Position numbers and translations under genes: made by a program
Shown here: positions 33,665 through 42,904 of the stretch, piece after piece
How the letters are laid out: every line of letters starts with the position of its first letter
How positions within the stretch are numbered: position 1 is the stretch's first letter
The notes under the pieces: generated by a model
Databases searched by the model: none
Told to the model about the DNA's origin: nothing
Seen by the model: only the letters and a program-made list of their open reading frames with translations
NCBI GenBank assembly: GCA_034440635.1
Contig: JAOTON010000386.1
Span: 1,178,001 to 1,242,000, forward strand
DNA length: 64,000 nt
Source: Lepas anatifera
Taxonomy: Eukaryota > Arthropoda > Thecostraca > Lepadidae
Reading direction: 5' to 3'

Positions 33665-35526
33665 CACCTGCCACTTCTGAATCGTTTTGTGGTGACTGAA
33701 GGAGATGTTCGCCGCGCACTCACATCGTTACAGGCTCACAAAGCCTGTGGGCCGGATAACATTAGTGCGCGTGTTATTAAAGAATGTAGTGAACAATTGG
33801 TAACTCCCTTGGTCATCTTGTTCAACATGAGTGTTCAGCGGGGAGCTTTTCCGGGCAGGTGGGCGGAAGCGAACATCGTTCCTGTGCACAAAAAGGGCTC
33901 TAAAAAACTCGCTTCAAATTACCGCTCTATTTCACTCACCCCACTGTTCGGCAAGATTCTGGAGCGCTGTGTATGTGACGTACTAATCTCTCATGTTCAA
34001 CCGGTCCTGGCCCCAAACCAACATGGCTTTGTCCCACGCCGCTCTTGTGATACAAATTTAGCTTGTCTTCTAAAAACGGCGTGGGAGGCGATCTCATCTG
34101 GTCATCAAACTGACGTTATATACACCGACTACTCCTCGGCGTTCCAGAGTGTCAACCACAAATTACTGCTTCATAAGCTACAAAACTCCTATCAAATCTC
34201 AGGTGCCGCCCTCAGTTGGCTCTCTTCTTACCTCACAAATCGAAAGCAACGCGTAGTTGTTAATGGAAAATTTTCTGAGTGGACTCCTGTGCGCTCTGGA
34301 ACGCCGGAGGGTGGAATTATCTCACCGATCCTGTTTGCTCTCTTCATCAATGATCTTTCGGACAAAATTAAAACGAACTGTCTTCTTTTCGCCGACGACG
34401 TAAAATTGTATAATAAAATTGTGACTCCTGAGGACTCAGAGCTACTTCAAGCTGACTTGACACGTTTGGCTAATTGGTCTCATCTTTGGAAGCTGCAGCT
34501 TAATCCGTCCAAATGCAAATCATTTACAATTTCTCTGAAGAAGAAACCGATGCTGAACATCTACAAAATTCAAAACGACGCCCTAGAAAAAGTATCTTTT
34601 ATTCGGGACCTTGGCGTTTGGCTGGATTCCAAATTAACATTCGCAGAACATATAGATAAAATCGTAAGTCGAGCAAACAGGATGTTAGGTGTGATGATTC
34701 GGTCGCTCCAGACTGGCCATCCGGTGGGAGGAGTGAGAGCGAGCTCGAAATTGAAACCCAAGCCAATTTTGACGGCATATTTTTCCAATGTTCGTTCAAT
34801 TCTTGAGTTTGGATGTATTATTTGGGGTGGGTCTGCCAAAACGCATCTGGAAAGACTGGAAAAAATTCAGCATAAATTTCTTATCTGGCTAGCATCCGTT
34901 TCTACTCAACCCTCCGTAAATCTAGGATACGATGAACTTCTGGCCCATTTCAAAATCCCAAGTCTAGCCAAGAGAAGACTGCAATATGACATTACTTTTG
35001 TACACAAAATTCTAACGGCCCAGATCGATTCCGCCTTTCTGCTTGGTAGCTTCCCGCTTCACGTGCCAGCAAGAAGAACACGTGCAATGGCAGGCACTTT
35101 GCTGAGCGTACCACTGTACACAAAGGAGACTGTGAGGCGGGGTGTGTACTGTCGGCTGCCCAAAGCTTTTAATGATTTTATGCTTGCCTGTCCATTTGCT
35201 GACCCATTTAGATTATCATCAGGTCAGTTCAAGTCTCAAGTTCGGAAATATGTTAGGCAGTAGGAACGCACCATTTATTTTATTTCATTGTATTTTATTG
35301 TTAACCTTTACATATGTATTTTTTAATTTTTTTAGAGTTTTATTTTGTATATTTTTATCTTTTTATTCTTACCTTGTATTTACTTTTTGTCTTGACTTGT
35401 TTTTTAACATGTGCCATGTATGTAATTTTAGGGAATCTGGATGGTATAACTGACTTGAGCTTTTACTGGGGGCAAGCCCCTGTCGCTCATATGAGATGAA
35501 TAAATAAATAAATAAATAAATAAATG
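33665..35526 (+). mobile_element. 5'-truncated LINE retrotransposon
   Basis: It comprises an RT reading frame, a ~230-bp 3' untranslated region containing GGGGGCAAGCCCCTGTCGCT, and an AAAT tail of about seven units at 35499-35525. There is no ORF1 or endonuclease upstream, so the copy is truncated at the start of the RT region. Protein motifs fit the Jockey/CR1/I group; the exact clade is unresolved. No target duplication was confirmed. Confidence 0.85.
33689..35263 (+). CDS. LINE reverse transcriptase (C-terminal part of ORF2)
   Basis: This 524-codon uninterrupted frame codes for the RT that copies LINE RNA at the target site. Motifs in order: KACGPDNI (18-25), fingers SNYRSISLTPLFGKILE (76-92), motif A with Asp147 in YTDYSSAF, GTPEGGIISPILF (204-216) where many relatives have PQG, and catalytic FADD (234-237), followed by thumb and C-terminal sequence to 524. 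The first codon is GTG and the frame is open back to a stop at 33662, so this is not a native start: ORF1 and the endonuclease are missing. The open frame suggests a young insertion that is still defective by truncation. Confidence 0.9.
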   Translation: MVTEGDVRRALTSLQAHKACGPDNISARVIKECSEQLVTPLVILFNMSVQRGAFPGRWAEANIVPVHKKGSKKLASNYRSISLTPLFGKILERCVCDVLISHVQPVLAPNQHGFVPRRSCDTNLACLLKTAWEAISSGHQTDVIYTDYSSAFQSVNHKLLLHKLQNSYQISGAALSWLSSYLTNRKQRVVVNGKFSEWTPVRSGTPEGGIISPILFALFINDLSDKIKTNCLLFADDVKLYNKIVTPEDSELLQADLTRLANWSHLWKLQLNPSKCKSFTISLKKKPMLNIYKIQNDALEKVSFIRDLGVWLDSKLTFAEHIDKIVSRANRMLGVMIRSLQTGHPVGGVRASSKLKPKPILTAYFSNVRSILEFGCIIWGGSAKTHLERLEKIQHKFLIWLASVSTQPSVNLGYDELLAHFKIPSLAKRRLQYDITFVHKILTAQIDSAFLLGSFPLHVPARRTRAMAGTLLSVPLYTKETVRRGVYCRLPKAFNDFMLACPFADPFRLSSGQFKSQVRKYVRQ

Positions 35527-35982
35527 TGTTATCATTATCAGCTTATAATTAAACCCATCGCCACAGCACTGCAAAACCATTCAACTTCAATCACAATTCA
35601 TGCAAAGCCAAACAGATAAATAAACGTAATGCATGCATGTCAAGGGAGATAATGGAAGATTAAACTTGATCATTTTGTGGGGCCAGCAAAAACAAAACAC
35701 TTTTACATTGAGATAAATAAACGCATGGTTTCTCATAGAAGCTGACGTTGAACCAGATAGAGAGTCATAAAGAAGAAAATCAGAGAGTTCATTTCTCAAT
35801 ACCTCATTATAAACCGACACGAGGGAATCTTTACCTTTTATTTGCTGAACTACTAACAACCCCAACTGAAATAGGCTTGTTCCCCTCAAATGTTTTTTTA
35901 TTGAACTTCATTTTATGGGAAACAAGAGGAAATTATGAAACTATTTTAGAGGCTTAACAAATTATTAGTAATATGTTAAAAA

Positions 35983-35984
<2 letters not shown>
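35527..35984. other. AT-rich interval between LINE and PLE
   Basis: No recognisable gene or repeat before the TA run. Confidence 0.35.

Positions 35985-36013
<29 letters not shown>
35985..36013. repeat. (TA)n microsatellite at the PLE left edge
   Basis: An uninterrupted AT run of about 29 bp directly abuts the PLE inverted segment. A similar run lies at the right end (38270-38303). Confidence 0.9.
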
Positions 36014-36016
<3 letters not shown>

Positions 36017-36064
36017 TTGATTAAAGATGACAGCGTGTTTGGCATTTGTCAGTTTTCTATTCAG
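36013..36064 (-). repeat. left arm of 52-bp perfect inverted repeat
   Basis: Exact reverse complement of 38185-38236 (begins ATTCTTGATTAAAGATGACA). The matched segment is N-terminal coding sequence of the element, here inverted. Confidence 0.95.
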
Positions 36065-36065
36065 G

Positions 36066-37385
36066 CGGCAGGAGAACTAAAAAACAATACAAACATCGTA
36101 ATTAGGCGCGCAGATAAGGCCCCCATATTTGTGATCCTAGACCGGAGTGCTTATCTGGAAAAAGTCAATGCTATTCTTAATGATACTTCCAAGTTCAAGA
36201 AGATCACAAGAAACCCCATAGAACAGCAGAAGAAGGCACTAAACAAGCTGATAGACGCGGCTAATGCCGTTCAAGGAGACGTTAAGTTTCAGCGTGTCAT
36301 CGGAGAGTTTAACCCTGGATATTTATATGGGAATATAAAGACACACAAAACGGACAACCCGATAAGACCTATAATATCTCAGACTCCTACACCTTCTTAT
36401 ACATTGGCCAAGAAGCTTAATAGTCTTCTATCTCCCTTCATACCAGGAACATACTCGTTGAAATCATCTACGGAATTCTTAGAAATACTCAAGCTCCGAG
36501 AAAGAAAAGGCATAATTGCTTCTCTTGATGCCCAAAGCCTTTTTACGAATGTGCCCATTGATAAAACCATTCAGATCATCCTTGACAATGCCTTCAATCA
36601 TCCTGATCTACCACCACCTCGGGTACCATGTCATATACTGGAAGAGATGCTATCTGTTTGCACAAAAGTGCCCCCTTCCGTTGCCCAGAGGGCAAACTCT
36701 TCTATCAAGTAAATGGCGTTGCGATGGGCTCCCCCTGGGAGTATTATTTGCGCAAAGCTACATGTCCTACGTGGAGGAGAAGGCTCTGGAGAAGATGGAA
36801 ACCAAGCCCTATCTTTACTGTCGCTATATTGATGACATATACTCAGATGTGAAGGACACTGAACAGCTTGAAACTCTGAAGAACAAGTTAGAGGAGGTCT
36901 CTGAACTCCATTTCACGACGGAAACAAGTGTTGAGCACAAGATGCCTTTCCTCGATGTGCTGGTGGATGCCACCAATGCTGAATACACAACACAAGTGTA
37001 CCGTAAAGAGACAAATACGGGTCATTGCCTCAACGGTAAAAGTGGGTGCCCACAGCGGTATAAAGACACCGTGATAAGAGCGTACGTCCATCGTGCGTTC
37101 ACCCATTGCTCGTCATGGGCGCTTATACACCAAGAGCTGAACCGGATCAGAAGTGTTCTAGCTTCAAACAACTATGAGAAAGCCAACATAGAAGAAATAA
37201 TTTCCAGACAACTTAACAAGTACCATCAGCAAAAACCAGATAATGAAACCAACAAAGGAAACGATATCAGGATTTTCTACCAAAACATTATGACAACCCA
37301 ATATAAAAAGAAGAGAAGACCCTGCAGGATATCGTCATCAAAAACTGCAAACCCAAAAACCCAGAGCACAAGATCAGCCTGGTAA
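36066..37385 (+). pseudogene. PLE reverse transcriptase, frameshifted
   Basis: Telomerase-related RT that drives PLE retrotransposition. Visible blocks: NNTNIVIRRADKAPIFVI, GYLYGNIKTHKTDNPIRPII, motif A LDAQSLFTNVP (~36520-36560), VNGVAMGSP (~36710-36735), LGVLFAQSYMSYVEE, and catalytic YIDD (36825-36836). The protein is spread over three frames: it shifts in an A-rich run near 36660-36668, again near 36735 just after the GSP block, and again near 37310. The first ~90 residues of a normal N-terminus are missing. The frameshifts make this copy inactive. Confidence 0.88.
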
Positions 37386-37807
37386 TATTTTATAAAAGCC
37401 CAAAAATCTCAAGTCTAGTCATGAAGAACAACCTGTCCGAGAAGAACTCGAAATTAAAAGCCATCAACATAGTCTACCAATTTAAATGCCCATTTGGTGA
37501 CTGCGCGCACCGTCCAGAGCGTAGCTATGTTGGTTACACAACGACGAGCTTCTCAAGGAGGATGACTATGCACTTGCAAGAAGGCGCTCCACAGAAACAT
37601 CTAAGACAAGACCACGACAAGACCCTGACAAGAACCATCCTCGTCGATAATACAGACATCCTCACTCGCTGCCAAGACAAAAAGAAGCTGCAGGTTCTGG
37701 AGTCCGTATTCATCCGCGATCTCAGCCCAACCATCAATCGGCAGATGAATCAAATATCCACATTATCATTATTCGATGGCGCCCCCCTGGGGCCTAGGTT
37801 AAGATAA
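37310..37807 (+). pseudogene. PLE GIY-YIG endonuclease domain
   Basis: The frame after the third shift encodes FYKSPKISSLVMKNNL, a CPFGDC cysteine motif, SYVGYTTTSFSRRMTMHLQ and a C-terminal ESVFIRDLSPTINRQ, the arrangement of PLE GIY-YIG nucleases, which nick target DNA to prime reverse transcription. The canonical GIY is replaced by the PLE-type YVG block; the catalytic-site Arg and the ES-Glu are visible. From 37421 the frame is intact to the stop. It can only be expressed as part of the broken upstream frame. Confidence 0.85.
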
Positions 37808-38059
37808 GTGTGCGTAAAGTTAGGTAGCATGAGTGACAAAGGATTGCCCTAAATAAAAGTGTTTAGAAATATGTTAGAATATGTATGTAAGTTTAATTTT
37901 AAAAACCAGTATCGTGTCTTTTTCTTGATGGTGCCCTCATGAGCTATCAGCATGAAATTTTAAACTAAGATTTGTCCATGCTGTTTAAGAATTAAGAGCT
38001 AGTTATATCGAGACGATCCGAAAGTAGATGAGTGTATTTTGTATGCATTTATGTATTTG

Positions 38060-38125
38060 TACCAATTGATATGCCCGAAGATGTTAATGTGATTGACGAA
38101 ACGTCGCGAAATGTATCATTTGGTA
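38060..38125 (+). ncRNA. hammerhead ribozyme-like motif (type I), probably decayed
   Basis: Stem I: TACCAATTGATA (38060-38071) pairs with TATCATTTGGTA (38114-38125), 11 of 12 bp. Core CCGAAGA (38075-38081) aligns with CUGANGA with one change. Stem II: GTTAAT/ATTGAC with a GTG loop, after one unpaired T. Then GAAA (38098-38101), and a short stem III CG/CG. The position expected to be U16.1 appears to be A. PLE pseudo-LTRs are known to carry hammerheads, which supports the call; the two core changes argue against full activity. Confidence 0.5.
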
Positions 38126-38266
38126 AACTATTATCTGAGTTTCCATCCAACGAGCAGAGAAAACTAATAAGGAAAATCGAAACACTGAATAGAAAACTGA
38201 CAAATGCCAAACACGCTGTCATCTTTAATCAAGAATGTGTGAACCAAAACCTGCTCCCATACTATA

Positions 38267-38302
<36 letters not shown>
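38071..38302 (+). CDS. start of PLE ORF in the 3' tandem partial copy
   Basis: The frame begins MPEDVNVIDETSRNVSFG and continues through a basic helical stretch (KLIRKIETLNRKLTNAKH) to FNQECVNQNLLPYY, resembling the N-terminal region that precedes the PLE RT. It then runs into the TA microsatellite and is cut off. It overlaps the hammerhead-like fold at its 5' end. This is the segment whose inverse appears at 36013-36064. Confidence 0.6.
38185..38236 (+). repeat. right arm of 52-bp perfect inverted repeat
   Basis: Exact reverse complement of 36013-36064. Here it is in coding orientation inside the N-terminal PLE frame, so this is the parent copy. Confidence 0.95.
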
Positions 38303-38305
<3 letters not shown>

Positions 38306-38340
38306 TTAATATATATATATATATATATTAATGATATAAT
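38270..38340. repeat. (TA)n microsatellite with flanking palindrome
   Basis: Two TA runs (38270-38303 and about 38308-38329) form a palindrome bounded by ATCATTAA and TTAATGAT. The whole block can fold on itself. Confidence 0.85.
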
Positions 38341-38599
38341 AAAGGCATAAAAAATGGCACGGGAAGGCGCGGCTCACTAACTTAAGTGTTTAATATTACA
38401 ATCATTATATTCACTTCTGTAGTTGGGCGGCATGGATAGCGAGGCGTTCTTTTGATTACCTATAACGTCAACATAGGCAGAGGCCTGAGAGGTCCCCACC
38501 CATTTCTATAAAGTGGCCAGAGAACCGTAAAAAGCTGAAAAACGTTGAGTTTCGGTTGAGTAAGAGGTTGAGCAATGCGAAAGTGATGGTCAGATTGTC
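38341..38599. other. unassigned interval
   Basis: No gene or repeat recognised. Confidence 0.3.
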
Positions 38600-39320
38600 T
38601 TTGCTTCGCATCGCTCAACCTGAAAAATGTCACTTCCTGACATCTGAGAAAATTGATGAGCGCGACGATTGATCAAAGAATTTGGAGAACCAGTCGATGA
38701 TTTATTCATTGATAGCCTTTCAAATCAGACTTATATTTTGAGAACGGTGCAATGGCGCTGTCACACCAGCTTGCACGCATTGTAGAGCAAGTGATGACGT
38801 CTAGTGAAATATAATCGGAATTATATGTCGACGTCATTATGAAATTTTCAAGGTCATTGGCCCCGGAGCTTTCAGTCATATGGTCGTCATCTAGTAAGAG
38901 GTTGGGTGGCTTAGTGAATAGCATCCCTGTCTTCTAAGCTACCGGTCCCGGGTTCAAGTCCCGGCGGAGCCTCTGAATAAGTCGATCTGATTCCCCAAAT
39001 CTCTCCCAACAGGGTGAGAGTTGGCGACGCCGTATGACCTTGGCAGTTGGTGCGTCGTTAAACCCCAACAATCATTATTATCGTCATCTAGTATGATGTA
39101 TATTATGGTAGTACGTCATAATAAAGGTCACCCAATGCTCATGGAAAGAAAATCAAGGTGAAAGGTCATGGGCTGAGGTCAAGGTCCTGCATTCACATCC
39201 AGCCTGACGGGTTTACGGTCTTCGTACAAATGTATACCATGGGGAAAATATAGCGTGACGTTATAGGTCACTGGTCTCGGATGACCTCGAACCTAAAATT
39301 TCAGGAAATACTACTGAGTT
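38600..39320 (+). mobile_element. family B relic split by a SINE
   Basis: Collinear with 52975-53470 on both sides of the SINE: CGC-ACGATTGATCAAAG-like, GCTTGCACGCATTG-like, TTCAAGGTCATTGGC, TATATTATG, then CACTGGTCTCGGATGACCTC and CCTAAAATTTCAGGAAA. Terminal repeats are lost. Confidence 0.6.
38897..39081 (+). mobile_element. tRNA-derived SINE with 12-bp target duplication
   Basis: The direct repeat CGTCATCTAGTA flanks the element (38885-38896 and 39082-39093). The head has an A-box TGGCTTAGTGAATAG and B-box GGTTCAAGTCC within a CCGGGTTCAAGTCCCGG T-arm; an anticodon-like loop CTTCTAA suggests a tRNA-Arg(TCT)-like ancestor. The tail includes GACCTTGGCAGTTGGTGCGT and GTTAAACCCCAACAATCATT. The related sequence at 53240-53270 lacks it, an empty-site comparison. 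Confidence 0.88.
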
Positions 39321-39322
39321 CT

Positions 39323-39763
39323 TAGGGGCCGTTCACATATGGCGTCAGACAAATATGCAGGTGTCAGATCCTGCCCCCTTTGTTAGAAATAGTAAAAAAA
39401 TGGCTGAAACCCTCCCCCTTCTTCGTCCGCAATCGTCAAAATTGTCAGACCCCCTTCGACAGCAACGGCGGTCGACATGAGCAATCACGCAGAGACGCTG
39501 CAGAACTACAATGCTGGGGCGGTACGGGCAGCTGGTAGCAGTGGACACTGGGTGTGACTACGAAACATTAAAGTATCCGTTCTTCAACTGCCCTGGGCAT
39601 GCGCAGTTCTCGCTCAATAAAACAGTGCTATGGCAGCTGATGATTTGCCCCGCCCTCTCCCAGTCAGAAATCATCTGATAAGTCAGATCCCCGTCCCCCT
39701 TCGTCAAAAAATACCATACCCCTCCTCCATTTGGTTACCGACGTCATATGAGAACAGCCCTTA
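39323..39763. mobile_element. 441-bp MITE with TAGGGGCCGTTCACATATG-type ends
   Basis: The left end TAGGGGCCGTTCACATATGG and right end CATATGAGAACAGCCCTTA are inverted repeats of about 25 bp with a few mismatches. The interior has CAGATCC/CAGACCCC blocks repeated near both ends. No transposase. Superfamily probably hAT or similar; the target duplication is unclear. Confidence 0.65.
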
Positions 39764-40258
39764 CTGTCACTCTCATAGTGTATTAGTGGCGGAGCGAGGC
39801 GTTATTCCACACAATCACGGCATACTCGAAAGAGAACTGTATCAGACTTAAAATTATATTATTCCTGTTAGTATGGTGGTTATTGATATTGTTTCAAATT
39901 TGGGCACCCACTATTATTTCAAGTCATCTCCAACCCTTGGTGCCTGTACAGTGTACATATAACTCGCATGCTAAGTTGACTCGGACAATACAGCTTAACT
40001 TCAGCTGGCGTCCAGGTGAACGATGGAGTAAACGACCAATTCATTTCAGGTCGGATTTCAAAGAATGATTGTTCTCGCAGGTCAAATATACAGAAAATGA
40101 CTCAAGCGAGGGAAACTTAATGCGCGTATTGGTTTTCTTCATAAGAAAATCCGCAAATGAGCTTTCTCGTGGAGTTCGACATCCGCTTGGCTTTGAAGTA
40201 AAGCCTTCACTCCCCCCCTTCCCACCTCTGCGCCCCCGGAAAATCACACAGGTGGCCC
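39764..40258. other. unassigned interval upstream of a candidate promoter
   Basis: No gene recognised. A pyrimidine-rich block (40207-40240) lies just upstream of the TATA sequence. Confidence 0.3.
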
Positions 40259-40266
40259 TATATAAA
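40259..40266 (+). promoter_or_regulatory. candidate TATA box
   Basis: TATATAAA lies 26 bp upstream of TTCAG, an initiator-like site with A at 40285, the usual TATA-to-start spacing. An ATG in CACCATGG context follows at 40291, which would leave a very short leader. Confidence 0.35.
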
Positions 40267-40290
40267 CACGATTAGACTCAATTCAGCACC

Positions 40291-40547
40291 ATGGCTCTCA
40301 AGGTTTGACCAGCTGTTTCTTAGCTACAACATTGCGATACTCTTCTAATAAAGGGTACAGTCGCGCTTGCCGATTTCGAATCATTATTTTGAAAATGCTG
40401 GAGATGGGCAAACAACGGGCACAGTTGCTCACCCTGCTGCTATTTCCAGCGCCGCCCTACCCGATGGAGCTTCCCAGACAGCCGGCTGCACCGACACGTC
40501 GGAGTCTCACCATCCGGAACCCTGACCGTTCATCAGGGCACCACTGA
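40291..40547 (+). CDS. candidate two-exon small secreted protein
   Basis: Exon 1 (40291-40302) encodes MALK and is followed by GT (AAG|GTTTGA). An AG at 40423-40424 (GGGCACAG|TTGCTC) would restore phase 0, and exon 2 (40425-40547) continues LLTLLLFPAPPYPMELPRQ and on to a TGA, 44 residues in all. MALK plus LLTLLLF gives a short hydrophobic leader like a signal peptide. A 4-codon first exon right behind a TATA box is a layout known from arthropod cuticle protein genes. Weak points: poor donor, no clear pyrimidine tract, very short leader, and exon 2 runs into the 43-bp minisatellite. It may be the ruined start of such a gene. Confidence 0.3.
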
Positions 40548-41022
40548 CGTTCAATGCGGAGTCTCACCAGCCTGACCGGTCGCCAGAGAACCACTGACGT
40601 TCAATGTGACTGCATGTGTAGAGTCTCACTGGACCATTGACGTTTAATGCGGAGTCTCACCAGCCGGACCCCCGACTGGTCATCAGAGGACCACTGACGT
40701 CGGACGTTCGATGTGGCTGCATGTACAGAGTCTCACCGGACCACTGACGTTCAATGTGGCTGCATATACAGAGTCTCACCGGAACACTGACGTTCAATGT
40801 GGCTGCATGTACAGAGTCTCACCGGACCACTGACGTTCAATGTGACTGCATGTATAGAGTCTCACCGGACCACTGACGTTCAATGTGGCTGCATGTATAG
40901 AGTCTCACCGGAACACTGACGTTCAATGTGGCTGCATGTGTAGAGTCCCACCGGAACACTGACGTTCAATGTGGCTGCATGTACAGAGTCTCACCGGACC
41001 ACTGACTTCAATGTGGCTGCAT
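40498..41022. repeat. 43-bp minisatellite, about 11 units
   Basis: Units follow CACTGACGTTCAATGTGGCT, GCATGTACAGAGTCTCACCG, GAC. Early units are irregular (GCGGAGTCTCACCAGCC variants); those after about 40700 are nearly identical. Each carries TGACGT. The first partial unit lies in the 3' part of the candidate small ORF. Confidence 0.88.
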
Positions 41023-41572
41023 GTAAAGCCCGCGCTCGCTTAACTCCACCCATATCATTCACCATGGGGTTTCTGCGGGAGCTCTCGATAAAAAGTTTTT
41101 GACTTACATGACATTACATGACATGACAGGCCACGGATCGATCTTGTGTTTTACAAGTCTCAGCGACCACAAGGTGTTCACAAGTCACAATGATTCGATT
41201 CTGACACACGAACCATGAATCGTCGAGCAGTGTCGGAACGTGTTTTGTCGCGTCAATCGGTGGTGTCTTTCCGCCATAATCCAACTTTGATAATTTGCTC
41301 GCTTGTTTACCCCCTTTATTATCTGTACCATGTGCCTATGTAGCATTTTCTATTCTGTTTCTCATTATCTACTGTTTTTCGTGACTTTTTGCAGTTCTCT
41401 TCATTAGCTTCTGCCCATCTGCCATGATGTAAAAATGAAATACAAAATTGATAGAAGAAATTACATAATTAATTTCTACCAAGATTGAAGAGCTTAGCCT
41501 GAGACACTCTCCTTGAATTTCCTTGCGACCAAATCAGGGCAGCTGGCACATTTTATGATGCACATTGAACTT
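41023..41572. other. unassigned interval
   Basis: No gene recognised. A short ACATGACAT repeat lies near 41103-41127. Confidence 0.3.
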
Positions 41573-42420
41573 AACACGCACCCGGCTGGGGGCGAAATTC
41601 ACCCCCTCCTGGTTTTCCTTAGAGAAACGCAGAACAACAAAACTTACAGTACCTTATCTCTGATCAATATTTTACGCATCTGACCAAATTTAGGTCAGCT
41701 CATGTCAGGTCAAGGAGCTATCCAAGGTCAAGCGACACGACCTCAAAACCTAAAATCACGAGTTTGAAGCGACGCCTAAGGAACATCAGCCAACCTATCA
41801 ATTTGAAACTTTAACAATATGATTAGGTTGTTAAGGTCTACAAATACAATATGTTAGGGTCTACAAATCTACTATCTCGGAATTTTAAAATTGTTGACCT
41901 AAGAAAGAGTCAATTTTTTTGGTGACCCCAATAAGTTTATGGTGAAAAATAGAAAGGGCTCGTTTTCATCACATACTGAATAGACAAAGATGAAATCCTC
42001 AAACGATGTATTCTCACCACGAGCTTGACCATGAAGTTGAGTTTTTGACTCTCTGACCTCTCAAAGGTCATGTCAGGTCACATGAACATACAGTGATTGT
42101 TTTGCCAATAACTCCTTACTGAATTGAGATAAAGCTCCTATTTTACTTGCATTGTGTTTATATTGTCACGGGGAGTCGATTGATAGGCAACATGACTATA
42201 CTAGTTCACCCTGTGACCCTGACCTCGCTCAATGTCAGGTCATTTTCACAATTTCACATTAGAAATCATTCGATTTGAATCATTGCTAGGAATCCAATGC
42301 TGCATAAATATTTCCTCTAGCTCCGTTGAGTAAAAAGCTAGAGGGCGAAACGTTCACTGCCCTGTTGTAAAGCCTATGGAGCCTTCTTTGACCTATGCTG
42401 ACCTCAATATCTACCTAAAA
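41573..42420 (+). mobile_element. family A-like relic with one TTAA end
   Basis: The left end TTAACACGCACCCGGCTGGG resembles the family A terminus. The interior has AGGTCAGCTCATGTCAGGTC-type GGTCA clusters and the GAGTCGATTGATAGGCA block seen at 19613-19625 and 51020-51035. The right terminus is not found. Confidence 0.5.
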
Positions 42421-42539
42421 TAAAAATACTACGTATAATTTCTCTTCGTCTCGTAAAGAATTTTCGAACTCCATCTGTAACTTTTCTTTTTATTGACATT
42501 TTTGTCTTCATTTCTACAACGATAAACATCAGAATAAAT

Positions 42540-42540
<1 letters not shown>

Positions 42541-42571
<31 letters not shown>

Positions 42572-42633
42572 CGAGAGCGAGAGGGAGATAGAGAGAGAGA
42601 GAGGGAGAGAGAGAGAGAGGGGGGAGAGAGAGG
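42541..42633. repeat. (GA)n microsatellite
   Basis: Purine-only GA-rich tract with GGGA and GCGA interruptions, about 93 bp. Confidence 0.95.
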
Positions 42634-42904
42634 GCTATTGAGACAACACTAGATCTGGTGGGTTTGAAGAATGCCAGTTATTGTCGGAAAAAGTTACCGT
42701 TTTTAGCCCGGTCTTACCGCTTACCCCCAAACTGCAGCCCTGGCATCGCCGGCACATGTCCCTGGCTGTGCCTTGCTATGCCGTGTTTTTTTAATTAGCA
42801 TCTAAGCTACACTTACGACGTTTTTACAATCGATTTCCAAAATATGGGACCACCAGGGTAGGTGTTTGTGGCTGTGCAGTTAGAAACTACAGGTCAATCA
42901 TTGA

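Larger units (their letters stand above)
36013..38269 (+). mobile_element. Penelope-like element (PLE), rearranged copy
   Basis: Order: a 52-bp inverted fragment of its own N-terminal coding region (36013-36064), RT frame starting mid-protein, GIY-YIG endonuclease, 3' untranslated region (37808 to ~38030), then the beginning of a second copy in direct orientation (hammerhead-like fold and N-terminal coding to ~38269). Partial tandem copies (pseudo-LTRs) and small inverted fragments at the 5' end are known hallmarks of PLEs. The element sits between TA runs. The RT is frameshifted, so the copy is non-autonomous. Confidence 0.88.
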
